Origin: a bacterium
GTDB lineage: Bacteria > Latescibacterota > Latescibacteria > Latescibacterales > Latescibacteraceae
Length of the DNA stretch: 64,000 nt
Direction: 5' to 3'
NCBI GenBank assembly: GCA_021372535.1
Contig: JAJFUH010000059.1
Span: forward strand, 13,127 to 77,126
Shown: positions 17,971 through 27,271 of the stretch, one piece after another
Layout: each line of letters opens with the position of its first letter
Position numbering within the stretch: position 1 is the first letter of the stretch
Translations under genes and position numbers: made by a program
Notes under the pieces: model-generated
Told to the model about the DNA's origin: nothing
Seen by the model: the letters and a program-made list of their open reading frames with translations, nothing else
Databases searched by the model: none

Positions 17971-18249
17971 TTGTCGTAAAAAATGAGAAATCACATCGAG
18001 AATTATGGAATGTATTGAAAACCTCAGCGTTTTCAATACATTATTCCAATTGATATGAAATTTATCCGGACACTGCTATCTTCAAGATTCACTGACGCCC
18101 CGTTTGATGCGGGGAAAGTCCGAAAAGCCTGAATATAGTACTTCTGCGGGAACGAAGATAATCCAGAATACGATTTTCACCCACTCGCTCCACCCGGACT
18201 TGCCTATGGAGAGATATTTTTATATAAACAACACGGAATAAAAGATTTT

Positions 18250-18278
18250 TTGACACTTTGCATAAGAATGATTATATT
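18250..18278 (+). promoter_or_regulatory. Sigma-70-type promoter of the cold-shock gene
   Basis: TTGACA (18250-18255), a 17-base spacer and TATATT (18273-18278). Transcription would begin near 18285, giving a leader of about 105 bases, in the range known for cold-shock mRNAs. Confidence 0.75.
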
Positions 18279-18346
18279 GCGTAGTCAATTATTGAATGCG
18301 CCTTTATCCCTCGGGGCATATTCAACGGTAAAATGAGGGAGGTATT

Positions 18347-18373
18347 GAGGTTCAACCGGGAAGGACGAACCTC
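18347..18373 (+). promoter_or_regulatory. Inverted repeat in the cold-shock mRNA leader
   Basis: GAGGTTC (18347-18353) and GAACCTC (18367-18373) form a 7-base stem with a 13-base loop, ending 17 bases before the ATG and just before the GAGGAG ribosome-binding site. Such leaders can switch structure with temperature; this is inference. Confidence 0.5.
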
Positions 18374-18390
18374 GTAATTGAGGAGCTTAC

Positions 18391-18594
18391 ATGGCAAAGG
18401 GTAAGGTAAAGTGGTTCAACGAGCAGAAAGGGTACGGATTTATTACCCCAGATGATGGCGGCCCTGATTTATTCGTTCATCACACGAATATCATGATGGA
18501 CGGATTCCGCAATCTCCAGGAAGGTCGCGCCGTTGAATACGAAAAAGTTCAAGGCAAAAAAGGCCCCGAGGCAAATAAAGTACGGCAGGTATAA
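18391..18594 (+). CDS. Cold-shock protein (CspA family)
   Basis: A 67-residue single cold-shock domain with both RNA-binding motifs intact: RNP1 KGYGFI (residues 13-18) and RNP2 LFVHH (27-31), after the standard [12 protein letters not shown] start. It binds single-stranded RNA and DNA as a chaperone. GAGGAG lies before the ATG; the gene has its own promoter at 18250 and terminator at 18619, so it is a single-gene unit. Confidence 0.95.
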   Translation: MAKGKVKWFNEQKGYGFITPDDGGPDLFVHHTNIMMDGFRNLQEGRAVEYEKVQGKKGPEANKVRQV

Positions 18595-18618
18595 CCGCAC
18601 TGGAACTTTGAACATCAA

Positions 18619-18649
18619 GGGTCTCTGTGAAAACAGAGGCCCTTTTTTT
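18619..18649 (+). terminator. Rho-independent terminator of the cold-shock gene
   Basis: GGGTCTCTG (18619-18627) pairs with CAGAGGCCC (18634-18642) with one T-G mismatch, followed by seven Ts. Confidence 0.88.
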
Positions 18650-18713
18650 ATTGAGAAGAATTCCGCGGAGTTCCGCTTCGGGATTGTTTAACGAGTCACA
18701 GCTTTCTGTCCGG

Positions 18714-20417
18714 CTATTTGATTTTCAGCTTCCGCATCCTGTTGAGGGCTGCCGCAAGCTCATGGGCGCGGAACATCGCCAAATCCCCCATCATACGGCT
18801 CGACAGGGTATCGAGACCGACCGTTTCGATACGGTTTATGACTTTTTTCACCACATCGCCGAGCGAACCGGAGCTGCCGATAAGTCGGTGCACGAGGGCA
18901 AGACTTCTCGAAATCGCCCGGGCCTGCGAAGGATTGACAACCTGTCTGACCCGGCTGATGTCGATAAAATCGCTGCCATACTGAACACACATTTTCTCGG
19001 ATGGTTTCGGGGCATCGCTCCGGGCTGTTTTATCGGGTTCAAAACTGTGTTCGAGCGGCAGCCGCCCGGTCAGGCATTTACCGATATCGCCGGGGCGTTC
19101 CTTTTTTCTGCCCGATGGTTTATCTGCGGCTATTTTACGGGCTTTTGCGGTTACCGCAACCGGACTGTACCGCTTCATGGCTATGACGGTGTCGGCGATA
19201 TCGAAATAATCACCTGCCCCGCTGAGCGCAATGATCGCAGAAACGTTCATCTCGTCGCGGAGTACGGGGAGTATGTCGATCAGGGTTGCGGAAGGCTCGT
19301 CGTCTTTCGGGATAAGCGCCTGCATGCGGGCATCCCGCACGATCATATCGGCGGGGAGGGAATCCTCATCGAAAAGCAGGAGCGAACTTCCGATCTCGAG
19401 TGTTTCCATGATATTCGCCGCTATGGATTCCGTGGCGGTCGCGTTTTCGGAGGAAAAATTCGCCGTATCGATGCCGCTGCCGCCGCTCCCGAAAAACGGC
19501 GTGAGGTTCACCCGTTCGATACGCCGCCCTGTTTCGGCATGTATGCCCGCGGCGTCGGAAACGGTAATCACATATGTCCTCCCGTCGCCGGGGATGTGAT
19601 TGTATACTCCGAGTTCCAGCGCCCTGAGAACCGTGGATTTCCCGTGGAAACGCCCTCCGGTCAGAAGCGTGATTCCGGCCGGAATCCCGAGTCCGCGGAC
19701 ATGCCCCCTGTTGGGAAGATCGAGAGTAACCGCCAGCTCATCCGGCGCGGTGAATTCATGAGCCTTTTCTTCGGCCGGCCGGGGATCGTCGGCGCCTTTT
19801 CTCGGCAGAATGCTCCCATCGGCGATAAACGCCACGAGATTATGACTGGAGAGCTGCGCGCGGACTGCATCGGCGTCTTCGTATGCTTCAATCCATTCCG
19901 CAAGCCGGTCACCATCGACATTCTTGAATATGAGACTTTCGAGGACCACTCTCGGAATGCTCTCCATAAGCAGCTCGGCTGCGGAAGATGAATCCACTTT
20001 CCCCTTCCTGACAGGAAGTTCGGCGGTAAAACGGACTTCAATGTAGGTCTTCCCCAGAACAACGGCGGTCGATTCGAGCATTTCCTGTCCGGGACGGTCG
20101 ATGAAAATCCGTCCCCCCTTCACTCCGGAAGCCCGTACCGTGTACCTCCCCGAGCGCATGTCAAAACTGCGGACAAGAAAGTCGCGGGCTCCGATTTCAC
20201 GGCTTTTCGGAGTGAACACATCATGGGGGAATTTCGCCGCTTCGAATAACACGCGTACCCTCATGCGCGCCGATACACGCGAAACATCGTGGGCAACATA
20301 ATCGACGGTCAGGACAAAATCGCTGAAATCATACTCGCCGGTAAGCTCCGCATAAGCGTCGGTTTCACGCTCGTTTATCGTTTGTATCAGTTTCCGTAAA
20401 TCCCTTTTGTTTTTCAT
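18714..20417 (-). CDS. Predicted ATPase of the ABC class (COG3044 type)
   Basis: About 567 residues. It matches the single-gene ABC-class ATPase family in order: an N-terminal alpha/beta part (DFVLTVDYVAHD, RARDFLVRSF-like), a P-loop TGGRFHGKST near residue 255, the GDGRTYVITVSDA segment, a serine- and glycine-rich turn (FFGSGGSGIDTANFSSENATATESIAANIMETLE) in the place of a signature motif, and a Walker B with LLLFDEDSLPAD. No membrane part. The exact role of the family is not known. I start at the ATG at 20417, since GGA lies seven bases upstream; the ATG two codons earlier overlaps it. Alone on its strand beside the amidotransferase gene. Confidence 0.82.
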   Translation of the reverse strand: MKNKRDLRKLIQTINERETDAYAELTGEYDFSDFVLTVDYVAHDVSRVSARMRVRVLFEAAKFPHDVFTPKSREIGARDFLVRSFDMRSGRYTVRASGVKGGRIFIDRPGQEMLESTAVVLGKTYIEVRFTAELPVRKGKVDSSSAAELLMESIPRVVLESLIFKNVDGDRLAEWIEAYEDADAVRAQLSSHNLVAFIADGSILPRKGADDPRPAEEKAHEFTAPDELAVTLDLPNRGHVRGLGIPAGITLLTGGRFHGKSTVLRALELGVYNHIPGDGRTYVITVSDAAGIHAETGRRIERVNLTPFFGSGGSGIDTANFSSENATATESIAANIMETLEIGSSLLLFDEDSLPADMIVRDARMQALIPKDDEPSATLIDILPVLRDEMNVSAIIALSGAGDYFDIADTVIAMKRYSPVAVTAKARKIAADKPSGRKKERPGDIGKCLTGRLPLEHSFEPDKTARSDAPKPSEKMCVQYGSDFIDISRVRQVVNPSQARAISRSLALVHRLIGSSGSLGDVVKKVINRIETVGLDTLSSRMMGDLAMFRAHELAAALNRMRKLKIK

Positions 20418-20455
20418 GAACATATCCGTTGCGCAAGGTGATAGGTATCAATCTT

Positions 20456-20515
20456 AAAAAAAAAGGGGTGAGAATCCTGTTCCTTCCATTTTTGACAGAA
20501 GGTGAACATCACCCC
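20456..20515 (-). terminator. Hairpin with T-tract after the amidotransferase gene
   Basis: Read on the minus strand, GGGGTGA (20515-20509) can pair with TCACCCC (20471-20465), followed by nine Ts (20464-20456). The loop is long (about 37 bases), but position and T-tract fit a terminator for the gene ending at 20551. Confidence 0.5.
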
Positions 20516-20550
20516 GCAACATGTGAATCTTTAATATAATACAATTTATG

Positions 20551-21270
20551 TTACAATGCTTGCTTAAAATCAGGTGTAATCCTTCGGATGACCGCATCAA
20601 GAAAAACATCGAGGCTGCGCTCCGTCTCACAGGTGTACGTGATTTGCGACAGCATTTCTTCCGGCTTCTGGATATAACGCCCCTTACGGGTGTAATCATC
20701 GCTGTTTTCTATCAACAGTCGAATACTCTCGTGTGTCGATTCGAGGTGGAACTGCAGCCCGAAAACACGGCCTTTATACTCGAACGCCTGATGTGCGCAG
20801 CAGTCCGTTTCCACGGTGATTCTGCCTCCCGGAGGTTCGGTGAACGTATCGCCGTGCCAGTGAAAGGCGGTAAAACGCTTCGGTAATCCGCCGAAAACGG
20901 GGGATTGTTCACCGTGCTCCGTCAGCGATACGGGAAACCAGCCGATCTCGGGCTCGCTGTTTTTGTACACTTTCCCGCCAAGCACATCTGCGAGCAACTG
21001 TGCTCCGAGACAGATTCCGAGCGCCGTTTTTCCGCCAGCAACGGCTTTTTCAAGAAAACGTTTCTCCCCGGTAAGCCAGGAGTATACGGAATCCTCGTAA
21101 ATATTCATCGGCCCGCCGAGAATGACCAGCAGATCGAAGCTTCCGAGGTCGGGCAGCGCATCGCCGCGATAGAGCAGAGTCCCCTTGATGGAATGCCCCC
21201 TGTCGCGCGCCCACGATTCAACCAGCGCCGGCCCCTCGAACGGAACATGCTGGATATAATGAATTTTCAT
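20551..21270 (-). CDS. Class I glutamine amidotransferase (GuaA-like domain)
   Basis: A 239-residue stand-alone class I amidotransferase. The Cys-His-Glu set is intact: Cys87 in ALGICLGAQL, His175 and Glu177 in GLQFHLE; LVILGGPMNIYED builds the oxyanion region. Such stand-alone proteins split ammonia from glutamine or act as gamma-glutamyl hydrolases for small amines; the synthetase half of GMP synthase is absent here, so it is not GuaA itself. The partner or substrate is not evident from the neighbourhood. Confidence 0.82.
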   Translation of the reverse strand: MKIHYIQHVPFEGPALVESWARDRGHSIKGTLLYRGDALPDLGSFDLLVILGGPMNIYEDSVYSWLTGEKRFLEKAVAGGKTALGICLGAQLLADVLGGKVYKNSEPEIGWFPVSLTEHGEQSPVFGGLPKRFTAFHWHGDTFTEPPGGRITVETDCCAHQAFEYKGRVFGLQFHLESTHESIRLLIENSDDYTRKGRYIQKPEEMLSQITYTCETERSLDVFLDAVIRRITPDFKQAL

Positions 21271-21325
21271 ATCGTCCCTGCAAACAATGAACTACCCGTG
21301 AGTGAACTCCGGGGTATCCGATCAG

Positions 21326-21437
21326 GCCCCCTAACCCTTAATCCCTTTCCCCCTCAAGGGTCAAGGAAAATTGGTGCGACTCCTGTAGTTTCCTGCCCCC
21401 GGTACGGGGGAAGGTGTCACGAAGTGACGGAAGGGGC
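21326..21437. repeat. GCCCCC-bounded intergenic repeat, copy 2
   Basis: Begins GCCCCCTAACCCTTAATCCC and contains the same CCTGCCCCCGG, ACGGGGGAAGG and GTCACGAAGTGAC blocks as 12581-12694. It fills most of the 283-base spacer between the heparinase-type gene and the amidotransferase gene. Confidence 0.7.
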
Positions 21438-21553
21438 TTTTACCCCGCAGCAAGCTGCAATGAATTCTTTCGATTAAAACATATTTCCCGATAATGCTGT
21501 TATCACAACATAAATACCATCTGATGTATCGTAGAGTATATGCTGTGTCCGTA

Positions 21554-24500
21554 CTACTGTATCTCGATCACTCCGGAGCCGGGTGAAAGCTTCAGTTTCA
21601 ATCCCGCTTTCTTGTCGTAGTTCCAATCCTTCGTAAGTTTCCCGTCGAGCCTGACCTGGCCGGGTTTGGCATCGAGCCTGAGGGTTACATCAGTACGTGC
21701 CGGGGCAGCGTAGACGATTCTTCCGGGCCTCACCACAACCGAGACCGGGGCGGTCGCGCTCAGGAGCGTTCCTGCGCCGGAAACGACCTTAGTCGCCCTC
21801 ATGGCCTTGAATCCGTCGCTCAGGGTGGCATAAACAAGAGCGTCGGTGGTTATACCATCCGCGGAATATTGTTTTCCGGCGGTTGTATTGATCGAATATG
21901 CAACGTTACCCAGCGACAAGGTGACATGATCGCCGTATGACCGCTCGTTGAGACCGCCGACCACACCCGCATCAGTGGTCAACACATTCACGAAGGTCGT
22001 CGCTTCCTTCCCGAGGTCTGCCGAAAGCTGGAGGAAGCCACGGGTCTTCATGGTGACTGCATCCTCACGGCCAAATTCGTAGATGGTCGGGGGACGTTTG
22101 AGAATTTCTGATGTATACCCTGCCGGAGAAACAGTGCGGATGGTGAGAGTTTTGTCTGCCCGTGTGATTGAGGCGTCCTTGCCGCTGACTGTGATATCCT
22201 CTTTGCGCGGGGCATGGAATCGCAGATTTATCTCGCGCGCATCGCCTGCGCCGACAGCCTCGTCGATGAGAACGATCGTTCTCGGGGCGCAGTAGAGGAT
22301 ATTTCGCCGCAGGGTAGTCAGTTTCCCCCGGTAAATCGGATCGAGCCGTCCCGATACGAAAGCGCCGTCATCGAACGTCATAAAATCCGTCACGGAGGCG
22401 GCGTTCGTCCATGCGGGCACATCGTCAAGCAGGTCCCCGTGACGCTGGCTTTCGGGGTTCCTGTCGACGAGAATGCAATTGTGCCCCGCGGGTTGGATGA
22501 CGAGCTTCTGGTACCATGGATCGTCATAATAATCGCTCCTGCCCACTTCGGTGAGGAAATTCTCGCCGCGATCGGAGAGATAGAACGCCCCCTGGTCGAA
22601 ATGCTGATGGTTGAAAAAGGCCCCGCAGCGGAATACAACCATAAAATCCTCGTGCCCGAATCCGCTCCTTAAAACCGCCGTGCCCGTATCCCTGAACAGA
22701 ACCGAAGTCGGAAGTCCCTCCGGCCCCTGTGAAGGGACACTGTCATCCATGAGCAGAAGATCGACATCGCTCCTGCCCGGAGCGAGGTCGTAGAGCCATT
22801 TCAGGCGGGGGTCGTGATACCTAGAGATGAGATAGGAAAAGACAGACATGCTGGACAGGCGGTCGACCGTATCCCCGTAATCGTACAGTTCCTTCGTCGA
22901 CGAATCCATCTGATAGAGGAGAAATTTATATGATTGAGCGAGTTTTTCGGGGAACTTTATACCGAATGTGTTGTCGAGGGCGGGCAAGGCGACATTGATG
23001 CAGTGCATCGCATGGTTGAGATAGGAATACCCCTCGCCGTAATCGCCGTCCCTGTCGATCGACTGTATGAGGGCATTGAGCTTGAGGAGCATCCCGGTCA
23101 TGTACGGCTCCATGTCCTCATCTTTGAAATCGTTCATGACCGCAAGCGCACAGAGCAGCCCGCCGCCGGTTACATCGCCGATCCAGTTCGAGGTGTTCGA
23201 TGAAACCCTGTTGTCGCGGACATACTCCTTGAAAACCTCGGTGACTCCCTTCGAATAGAGCGCATCGGCTACCTCGCGGCGCTCCTCCGGGGTAAAACGG
23301 GCGCACACCATGTCGAATCCGATAGCCAGGTCCGCCAGCTTCTGTCCGACCGGCCAGTAGGTGAACTGCCCCTGGTTCAGAATATGGGGATGAACGAAGC
23401 TCGGCCATTTCGCCATCATGAGGAGCGCGCGGCAGGCGGCATCTCCCGCTTCGGCGTCCCCCGAAATACCGTATACGATTCCGTTCGCCCGGATATAGGT
23501 GGACGGTGTGCTGATGGCCTGGATATATCCGCCGTAAGTCGGCAGCCAGTATATATCGTCATAGGCATCGAGGTTGTACTTGAATTCTTCCGGCTTGCGG
23601 GCGCCCCGGGTTCTGCTTGCATTCTGCTGGAGGCTTTCCCATATCTCGCGCATTCGCCCGGAGGAAGCCTTGTCCAGTATCTTCGGGGCGTCGCCGGGTT
23701 TCATGAGCAGGCGCGGATTGGTTTTCGGCGCATCGGCGCGCCTGACGAGAAACACGAGGTCCGTCGAGATGGTATCGTCCTTCTTGTCCTTCGAGGATGC
23801 CTTGACCGTGACACGCCACATGCCCGATGTGATCCCGGTACCCGGTGTGAGCGGAATCGAAACCGACCAGTCGCTGTCCGTTTTCTTCATCCGGAAAGTG
23901 CCGGTAATTTCACCAGTAAGCGCCTGCGAGACTATGACCGCCGCCGAACCGACATTGAACGGCGGATTGCCGGAGATGGTAATCGACTCGCCCTCGGTGA
24001 AATGCTTCCCCGCTATGTATTCCGGCCACTCATCGAGCTTGTGAACGGCCGGGGAGCTGAATTTCCATGCGGATTCGCGCATACCGTTTATTTTGACATC
24101 ATCGACTCCGAAACGGAGGAGGTTTTCCGGGTCGGCGTTGGGACAGAACGCCATAAAGGCAACCGCCGCAAGCTTCTGCATGCTCCCTCCGGAGATGACA
24201 TCGCTCATTTTGATGGCGCAGTCACGCCAGGTCGACCGTGCACTGAACGAAATCGTCCGCTCGACCATGGTCCCGTCGGCAAATCCGAAGCGAACCCGGA
24301 CGCCGCCGATATCGCGGTTACTCTTAATAAAGCACTTGAACGTCAGAACGCTCGATGCATCGACATACAGATCGAGTTTTTTCCTGACGCCGAACATAGT
24401 GTCGATTTCGAAATTCGGGGTGATTTCCCGGTAAAGGGCTCTGTTCTGGGCTTTTTTGTCAGCATAGAGAGGTTTTACCCATATGGTCGGATCGTATGCA

Positions 24501-24658
24501 GTGTCCTGGGAAGGAGGATAGGACGACCATGCGCCCACAGAACCGTTTTCGAAATCGAATACGTACGTATACGGTTCGAGAACCGGAGCTGCCAATACCG
24601 GCGTCATACCTGACAACATACACAGAACAACCAGCACAGCAATAACCATGCGTTTCAT
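21554..24658 (-). CDS. Secreted heparinase II/III-type polysaccharide lyase
   Basis: About 1034 residues from the ATG at 24658, which has CGGAGG upstream and begins a signal peptide (MKRMVIAVLVVLCMLSGMTPVLA). Residues 25-200 form a carbohydrate-binding-like beta-sandwich (YVFDFENGSVGAWSSY), then a bacterial Ig-like segment, then the alpha/alpha toroid of the heparinase II/III superfamily (QGQFTYWPVGQKLADLAIGFD, GEGYSYLNHAMH), and the C-terminal beta-sandwich with HQHFDQGAFYLSDRGENFL and a catalytic-looking HNCILVDRNP. Enzymes of this fold cut uronic-acid polysaccharides such as heparin or alginate by elimination; the substrate cannot be fixed. It ends in a Por-like free tail without NPFNPST. 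Downstream of acpS on the same strand. Confidence 0.8.
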   Translation of the reverse strand: MKRMVIAVLVVLCMLSGMTPVLAAPVLEPYTYVFDFENGSVGAWSSYPPSQDTAYDPTIWVKPLYADKKAQNRALYREITPNFEIDTMFGVRKKLDLYVDASSVLTFKCFIKSNRDIGGVRVRFGFADGTMVERTISFSARSTWRDCAIKMSDVISGGSMQKLAAVAFMAFCPNADPENLLRFGVDDVKINGMRESAWKFSSPAVHKLDEWPEYIAGKHFTEGESITISGNPPFNVGSAAVIVSQALTGEITGTFRMKKTDSDWSVSIPLTPGTGITSGMWRVTVKASSKDKKDDTISTDLVFLVRRADAPKTNPRLLMKPGDAPKILDKASSGRMREIWESLQQNASRTRGARKPEEFKYNLDAYDDIYWLPTYGGYIQAISTPSTYIRANGIVYGISGDAEAGDAACRALLMMAKWPSFVHPHILNQGQFTYWPVGQKLADLAIGFDMVCARFTPEERREVADALYSKGVTEVFKEYVRDNRVSSNTSNWIGDVTGGGLLCALAVMNDFKDEDMEPYMTGMLLKLNALIQSIDRDGDYGEGYSYLNHAMHCINVALPALDNTFGIKFPEKLAQSYKFLLYQMDSSTKELYDYGDTVDRLSSMSVFSYLISRYHDPRLKWLYDLAPGRSDVDLLLMDDSVPSQGPEGLPTSVLFRDTGTAVLRSGFGHEDFMVVFRCGAFFNHQHFDQGAFYLSDRGENFLTEVGRSDYYDDPWYQKLVIQPAGHNCILVDRNPESQRHGDLLDDVPAWTNAASVTDFMTFDDGAFVSGRLDPIYRGKLTTLRRNILYCAPRTIVLIDEAVGAGDAREINLRFHAPRKEDITVSGKDASITRADKTLTIRTVSPAGYTSEILKRPPTIYEFGREDAVTMKTRGFLQLSADLGKEATTFVNVLTTDAGVVGGLNERSYGDHVTLSLGNVAYSINTTAGKQYSADGITTDALVYATLSDGFKAMRATKVVSGAGTLLSATAPVSVVVRPGRIVYAAPARTDVTLRLDAKPGQVRLDGKLTKDWNYDKKAGLKLKLSPGSGVIEIQ

Positions 24659-24693
24659 AGTACCTCCGTACAAGTTAAACAAGTGGTATACAA

Positions 24694-25077
24694 TCAAACC
24701 TGTTTTTCCAGAATAACTACCGCTGCCGAAATGCCGCTGTCGTGGGTAATGGTGACAAAGGCACGGCTGACACCGATGCTGTCCGCAATCTTCCTGGCTT
24801 TCCCGCAAAAGACAATCTCAGGGCGGCCACCGTTCCCCGTGACGACCTCAACCGCTGTGAATCCGCCGCATTCGTCCCATCCCCTGCCGAGAGCCTTGAA
24901 CGCGGCCTCTTTTACGGCGAACCGGGCTGCCAGGCTTTCGTATGCGTTTTTCTTCGAGCGGCAGTATTCCAGCTCGGTGCAGGTGAATACACGGCGTGTA
25001 AACCGTTCACCATAACGCTCTATTGCCGACCTGATGCGGTCGGCTCTCAGTATGTCAATTCCGATACCTGCTATCAT
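24694..25077 (-). CDS. acpS: Holo-[acyl-carrier-protein] synthase
   Basis: A 127-residue AcpS. The Mg2+-binding Asp8 (GIGIDIL) and Glu57 (ARFAVKEAAFKAL) of the phosphopantetheinyl transferase family are in place, with the terminal VTITHDSGISAAVVIL strand. It transfers phosphopantetheine from CoA to the acyl carrier protein of fatty-acid synthesis. The length is normal. It is divergent from the heme cluster and 35 bases upstream of the heparinase-type gene. Confidence 0.95.
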   Translation of the reverse strand: MIAGIGIDILRADRIRSAIERYGERFTRRVFTCTELEYCRSKKNAYESLAARFAVKEAAFKALGRGWDECGGFTAVEVVTGNGGRPEIVFCGKARKIADSIGVSRAFVTITHDSGISAAVVILEKQV

Positions 25078-25159
25078 ATTTTTCTCCGGTCAGCATGAAA
25101 TATAACCTCATACCGGTTTTTTGCAAGATGAACCTGCATGGCCACAAAGCCGTAACACC

Positions 25160-25188
25160 TTGACAGAAAATCTTTCTCAAAGTATCTT
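25160..25188 (+). promoter_or_regulatory. Sigma-70-type promoter of the heme cluster
   Basis: TTGACA (25160-25165), a 17-base spacer and TATCTT (25183-25188). The same -35, spacer length and -10 occur before the BlaI gene at 42041. Transcription would start near 25195, leaving a leader of about 190 bases before the met8-like ATG at 25382. Confidence 0.7.
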
Positions 25189-25381
25189 TTATACGTTATA
25201 AAATATACGTGCATTTTGTAAGTTGATAAATATAAAAGAACTATATAATATCACCCCGGAACATCACCCTTTCTGTCCATATGATTTTACCGATTTTCAC
25301 TCTTTCCTGGCGCATAAAGGAAAAATTCCGGGCACGTTCCTGTTTTTCAGGCATTTCAATAACAGCACCGGAAGCAACGGC

Positions 25382-26023
25382 ATGAATGAACATCCCCTGT
25401 ATCCGATCTTTCTTCCGATCGGCGGAAGACCCTGTGTCATCGTGGGCGGTGGAGCGGTCGCCCTCAGAAAAGCCCGCGACCTCATCGAGACCGGAGCCGT
25501 GCTAACCGTGGTGGCGGAAAACCCGTCCGGCGGAATTACCGCTCTGTCGGAGCAGGGTATGTTCGTTCTGAAAACAAAACGGTTCGAGCCGGACGATATC
25601 GATGGCGCATTCCTCGTATTCGCCGCCACGGACGATGAGGATGTCAATGCCGCGATTGCCGAAGCTGCGCGACGGAAACGGATTCTTGTCAACGTCGTAG
25701 ATACCCCGGCGCTCTGTGATTTCTATTCCGGCGCGGTGGTCAGACGCGGCCCGCTGCGTATCGCGATATCTACCGGCGGACTGTGTCCGGGGCTGGCGGG
25801 GCATATCCGCTGCGAACTCGAGAAGCTGTTTCCTGAACGGTATGGCGATTTTATCGAGGCGATGGGTGAAATTAGAACGTATATTATATCCTGCGCCGAT
25901 CTGACAGCCGAACGGAAAAACACGGCGCTCTCGTGGCTGGTGCGGGATGAAACACGCGCACTCTTTTTTTTATCGGGGAAAGAAGCAGTATGGGAGGAAT
26001 TAAAAAAAGTCATTTCTTCATGA
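25382..26023 (+). CDS. Met8/CysG-N-like precorrin-2 dehydrogenase (siroheme branch)
   Basis: About 213 residues from the ATG at 25382 (NEHPLYPIFLPIGGRPCVIVGGG), the natural start of this family; an open frame continues 53 codons upstream but matches nothing. The NAD-binding GGGAVALRKARDLIETGA motif and the active-site region VVDTPALCDFYSGAVVRRGPLRIAISTGGLCPGLAGHIRCELEKLFP are clear. Such proteins oxidise precorrin-2 to sirohydrochlorin with NAD and, in Met8-type enzymes, also insert iron. No separate SirB/CbiK chelatase is seen in the cluster, so this protein may do both (inference). First gene of the heme cluster; it overlaps hemA. Confidence 0.88.
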   Translation: MNEHPLYPIFLPIGGRPCVIVGGGAVALRKARDLIETGAVLTVVAENPSGGITALSEQGMFVLKTKRFEPDDIDGAFLVFAATDDEDVNAAIAEAARRKRILVNVVDTPALCDFYSGAVVRRGPLRIAISTGGLCPGLAGHIRCELEKLFPERYGDFIEAMGEIRTYIISCADLTAERKNTALSWLVRDETRALFFLSGKEAVWEELKKVISS

Positions 26024-27270
26024 CCGGTATTTCCCACAAAACCGCCGAGGTGGAGCTGCGCGAGAAAGTATCGATCTCACCCGATTCGCTCGGTGCCGTT
26101 CTGAAGGGTTTGAAATCCATTCGGGGCGTCTCGGAATGCGTGGTGCTTTCCACCTGTAACAGGACCGAACTGTACACGGTGCTCAGCGAACCGGTAAAAA
26201 AGGTACGCGGTCTTATCGAGCGGTACATTCTTTCGGTGACCGGCCAGGAGCCATCCATGTTGGACAGATTCTACCGGTTCCAGGGGATGGAGGTCGTCGA
26301 ACACCTCTTCATGGTGACATGCGGTCTCGACTCGATGATCATCGGCGAGCCGCAGATATTCGGACAGGTCAAAAACGCCTACTCGGCCGCATGCGACCAC
26401 CTGTGCACGGGCCCGGTGTTCAACCGCCTCTTTCACCATACTTTCAGGGTCGGCAAGCTCGCACGGAATACCACATCGATCGGCGAGGGAGCCGTCTCGG
26501 TAAGCTATGCGGCGGTCGAACTCGCACGAAAGGTTTTCGGCACGCTCGACGGCCGTTCGGTTCTTCTCGTAGGCGCCGGTAAAATCGGCGAGCTCTGCGC
26601 GCGGCAGCTCGTCAATTCCGGTGTGGAACGGCTGTACGTCTCGAACAGGACGGCGCTGCGGGCTGCCGATCTCGCCGGCAGAGTCGCCGGGGAGACAATA
26701 CCGTTCGACAAGATCGCCCCGATGAGTTCTTCGGTCGATATCATACTCTCGTCGGTCGCAAGCTGCAGTCCGGTCATGAAAACGAGCGATTTTCTGACAT
26801 ACATGCAAGCCCGCAAAAACTCGCCGCTCTTTATCATCGACCTCGGAGTACCCCGCAATGTCGAGCCCGATGCCTCGGACACCGACCGTATCGTTCTCTA
26901 TAACATAGATGACCTCGAGGATGTCATTTTCGGCAACCGTGACAAACGTAAAAGCGAGGCCGAAAAAGCAAAAAAACTGATCGTTAAAGAGGTCGAAGAA
27001 TTTCGCTCATGGCTTTCGGAACGCACCGTTATCCCGGTAATCCAGCGTCTCCGCGAGCGGTGCGAATCTATCCGCCAGGAAGAACTCGACAAGGTCAGAA
27101 ACCGTATAAATCCGGAAGCTTTTAAAACGCTCGATCTTGTCACACGGCGTGTTGTGAGAAAAATTCTTCACAATCCCACCATAACCATGCGCGCCGCGGC
27201 ATCGGAAAGCTCCCGGGAACGTCTCGTAAATTCCGTTCGCGAGCTCTTTATCGACGAAAAAAACGAATAA
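25990..27270 (+). CDS. hemA: Glutamyl-tRNA reductase
   Basis: A 426-residue enzyme making glutamate-1-semialdehyde from Glu-tRNA with NADPH, the first committed step of C5-pathway tetrapyrrole synthesis. The N-terminus has GISHKTAEVELREK, the catalytic Cys56 in VVLSTCNRTELY, and MVTCGLDSMIIGEPQIFGQVKNAY; the NADPH site is VLLVGAGKIGELCARQL. The C-terminal helix needed for dimer formation is present. I keep the ATG at 25990, which overlaps the met8-like gene by 34 bases; an ATG ten codons later is an alternative. Followed two bases on by hemC. Confidence 0.96.
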   Translation: MGGIKKSHFFMTGISHKTAEVELREKVSISPDSLGAVLKGLKSIRGVSECVVLSTCNRTELYTVLSEPVKKVRGLIERYILSVTGQEPSMLDRFYRFQGMEVVEHLFMVTCGLDSMIIGEPQIFGQVKNAYSAACDHLCTGPVFNRLFHHTFRVGKLARNTTSIGEGAVSVSYAAVELARKVFGTLDGRSVLLVGAGKIGELCARQLVNSGVERLYVSNRTALRAADLAGRVAGETIPFDKIAPMSSSVDIILSSVASCSPVMKTSDFLTYMQARKNSPLFIIDLGVPRNVEPDASDTDRIVLYNIDDLEDVIFGNRDKRKSEAEKAKKLIVKEVEEFRSWLSERTVIPVIQRLRERCESIRQEELDKVRNRINPEAFKTLDLVTRRVVRKILHNPTITMRAAASESSRERLVNSVRELFIDEKNE

Positions 27271-27271
27271 A

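Noticed and set aside
18084-18160. Hammerhead-like ribozyme (CTGACG, stem, GAAAGTC)
   Set aside because: The CTGANGA core is broken (C for A) and no third stem could be drawn.
18627-19991. A 454-codon plus-strand frame opposite the ABC-class ATPase
   Set aside because: Composition follows from the GC-rich opposite gene; the minus strand carries a P-loop and a family match.
23384-24613. A 409-codon plus-strand frame opposite the heparinase-type gene
   Set aside because: It overlaps conserved lyase motifs on the minus strand and has no export signal or domain of its own.
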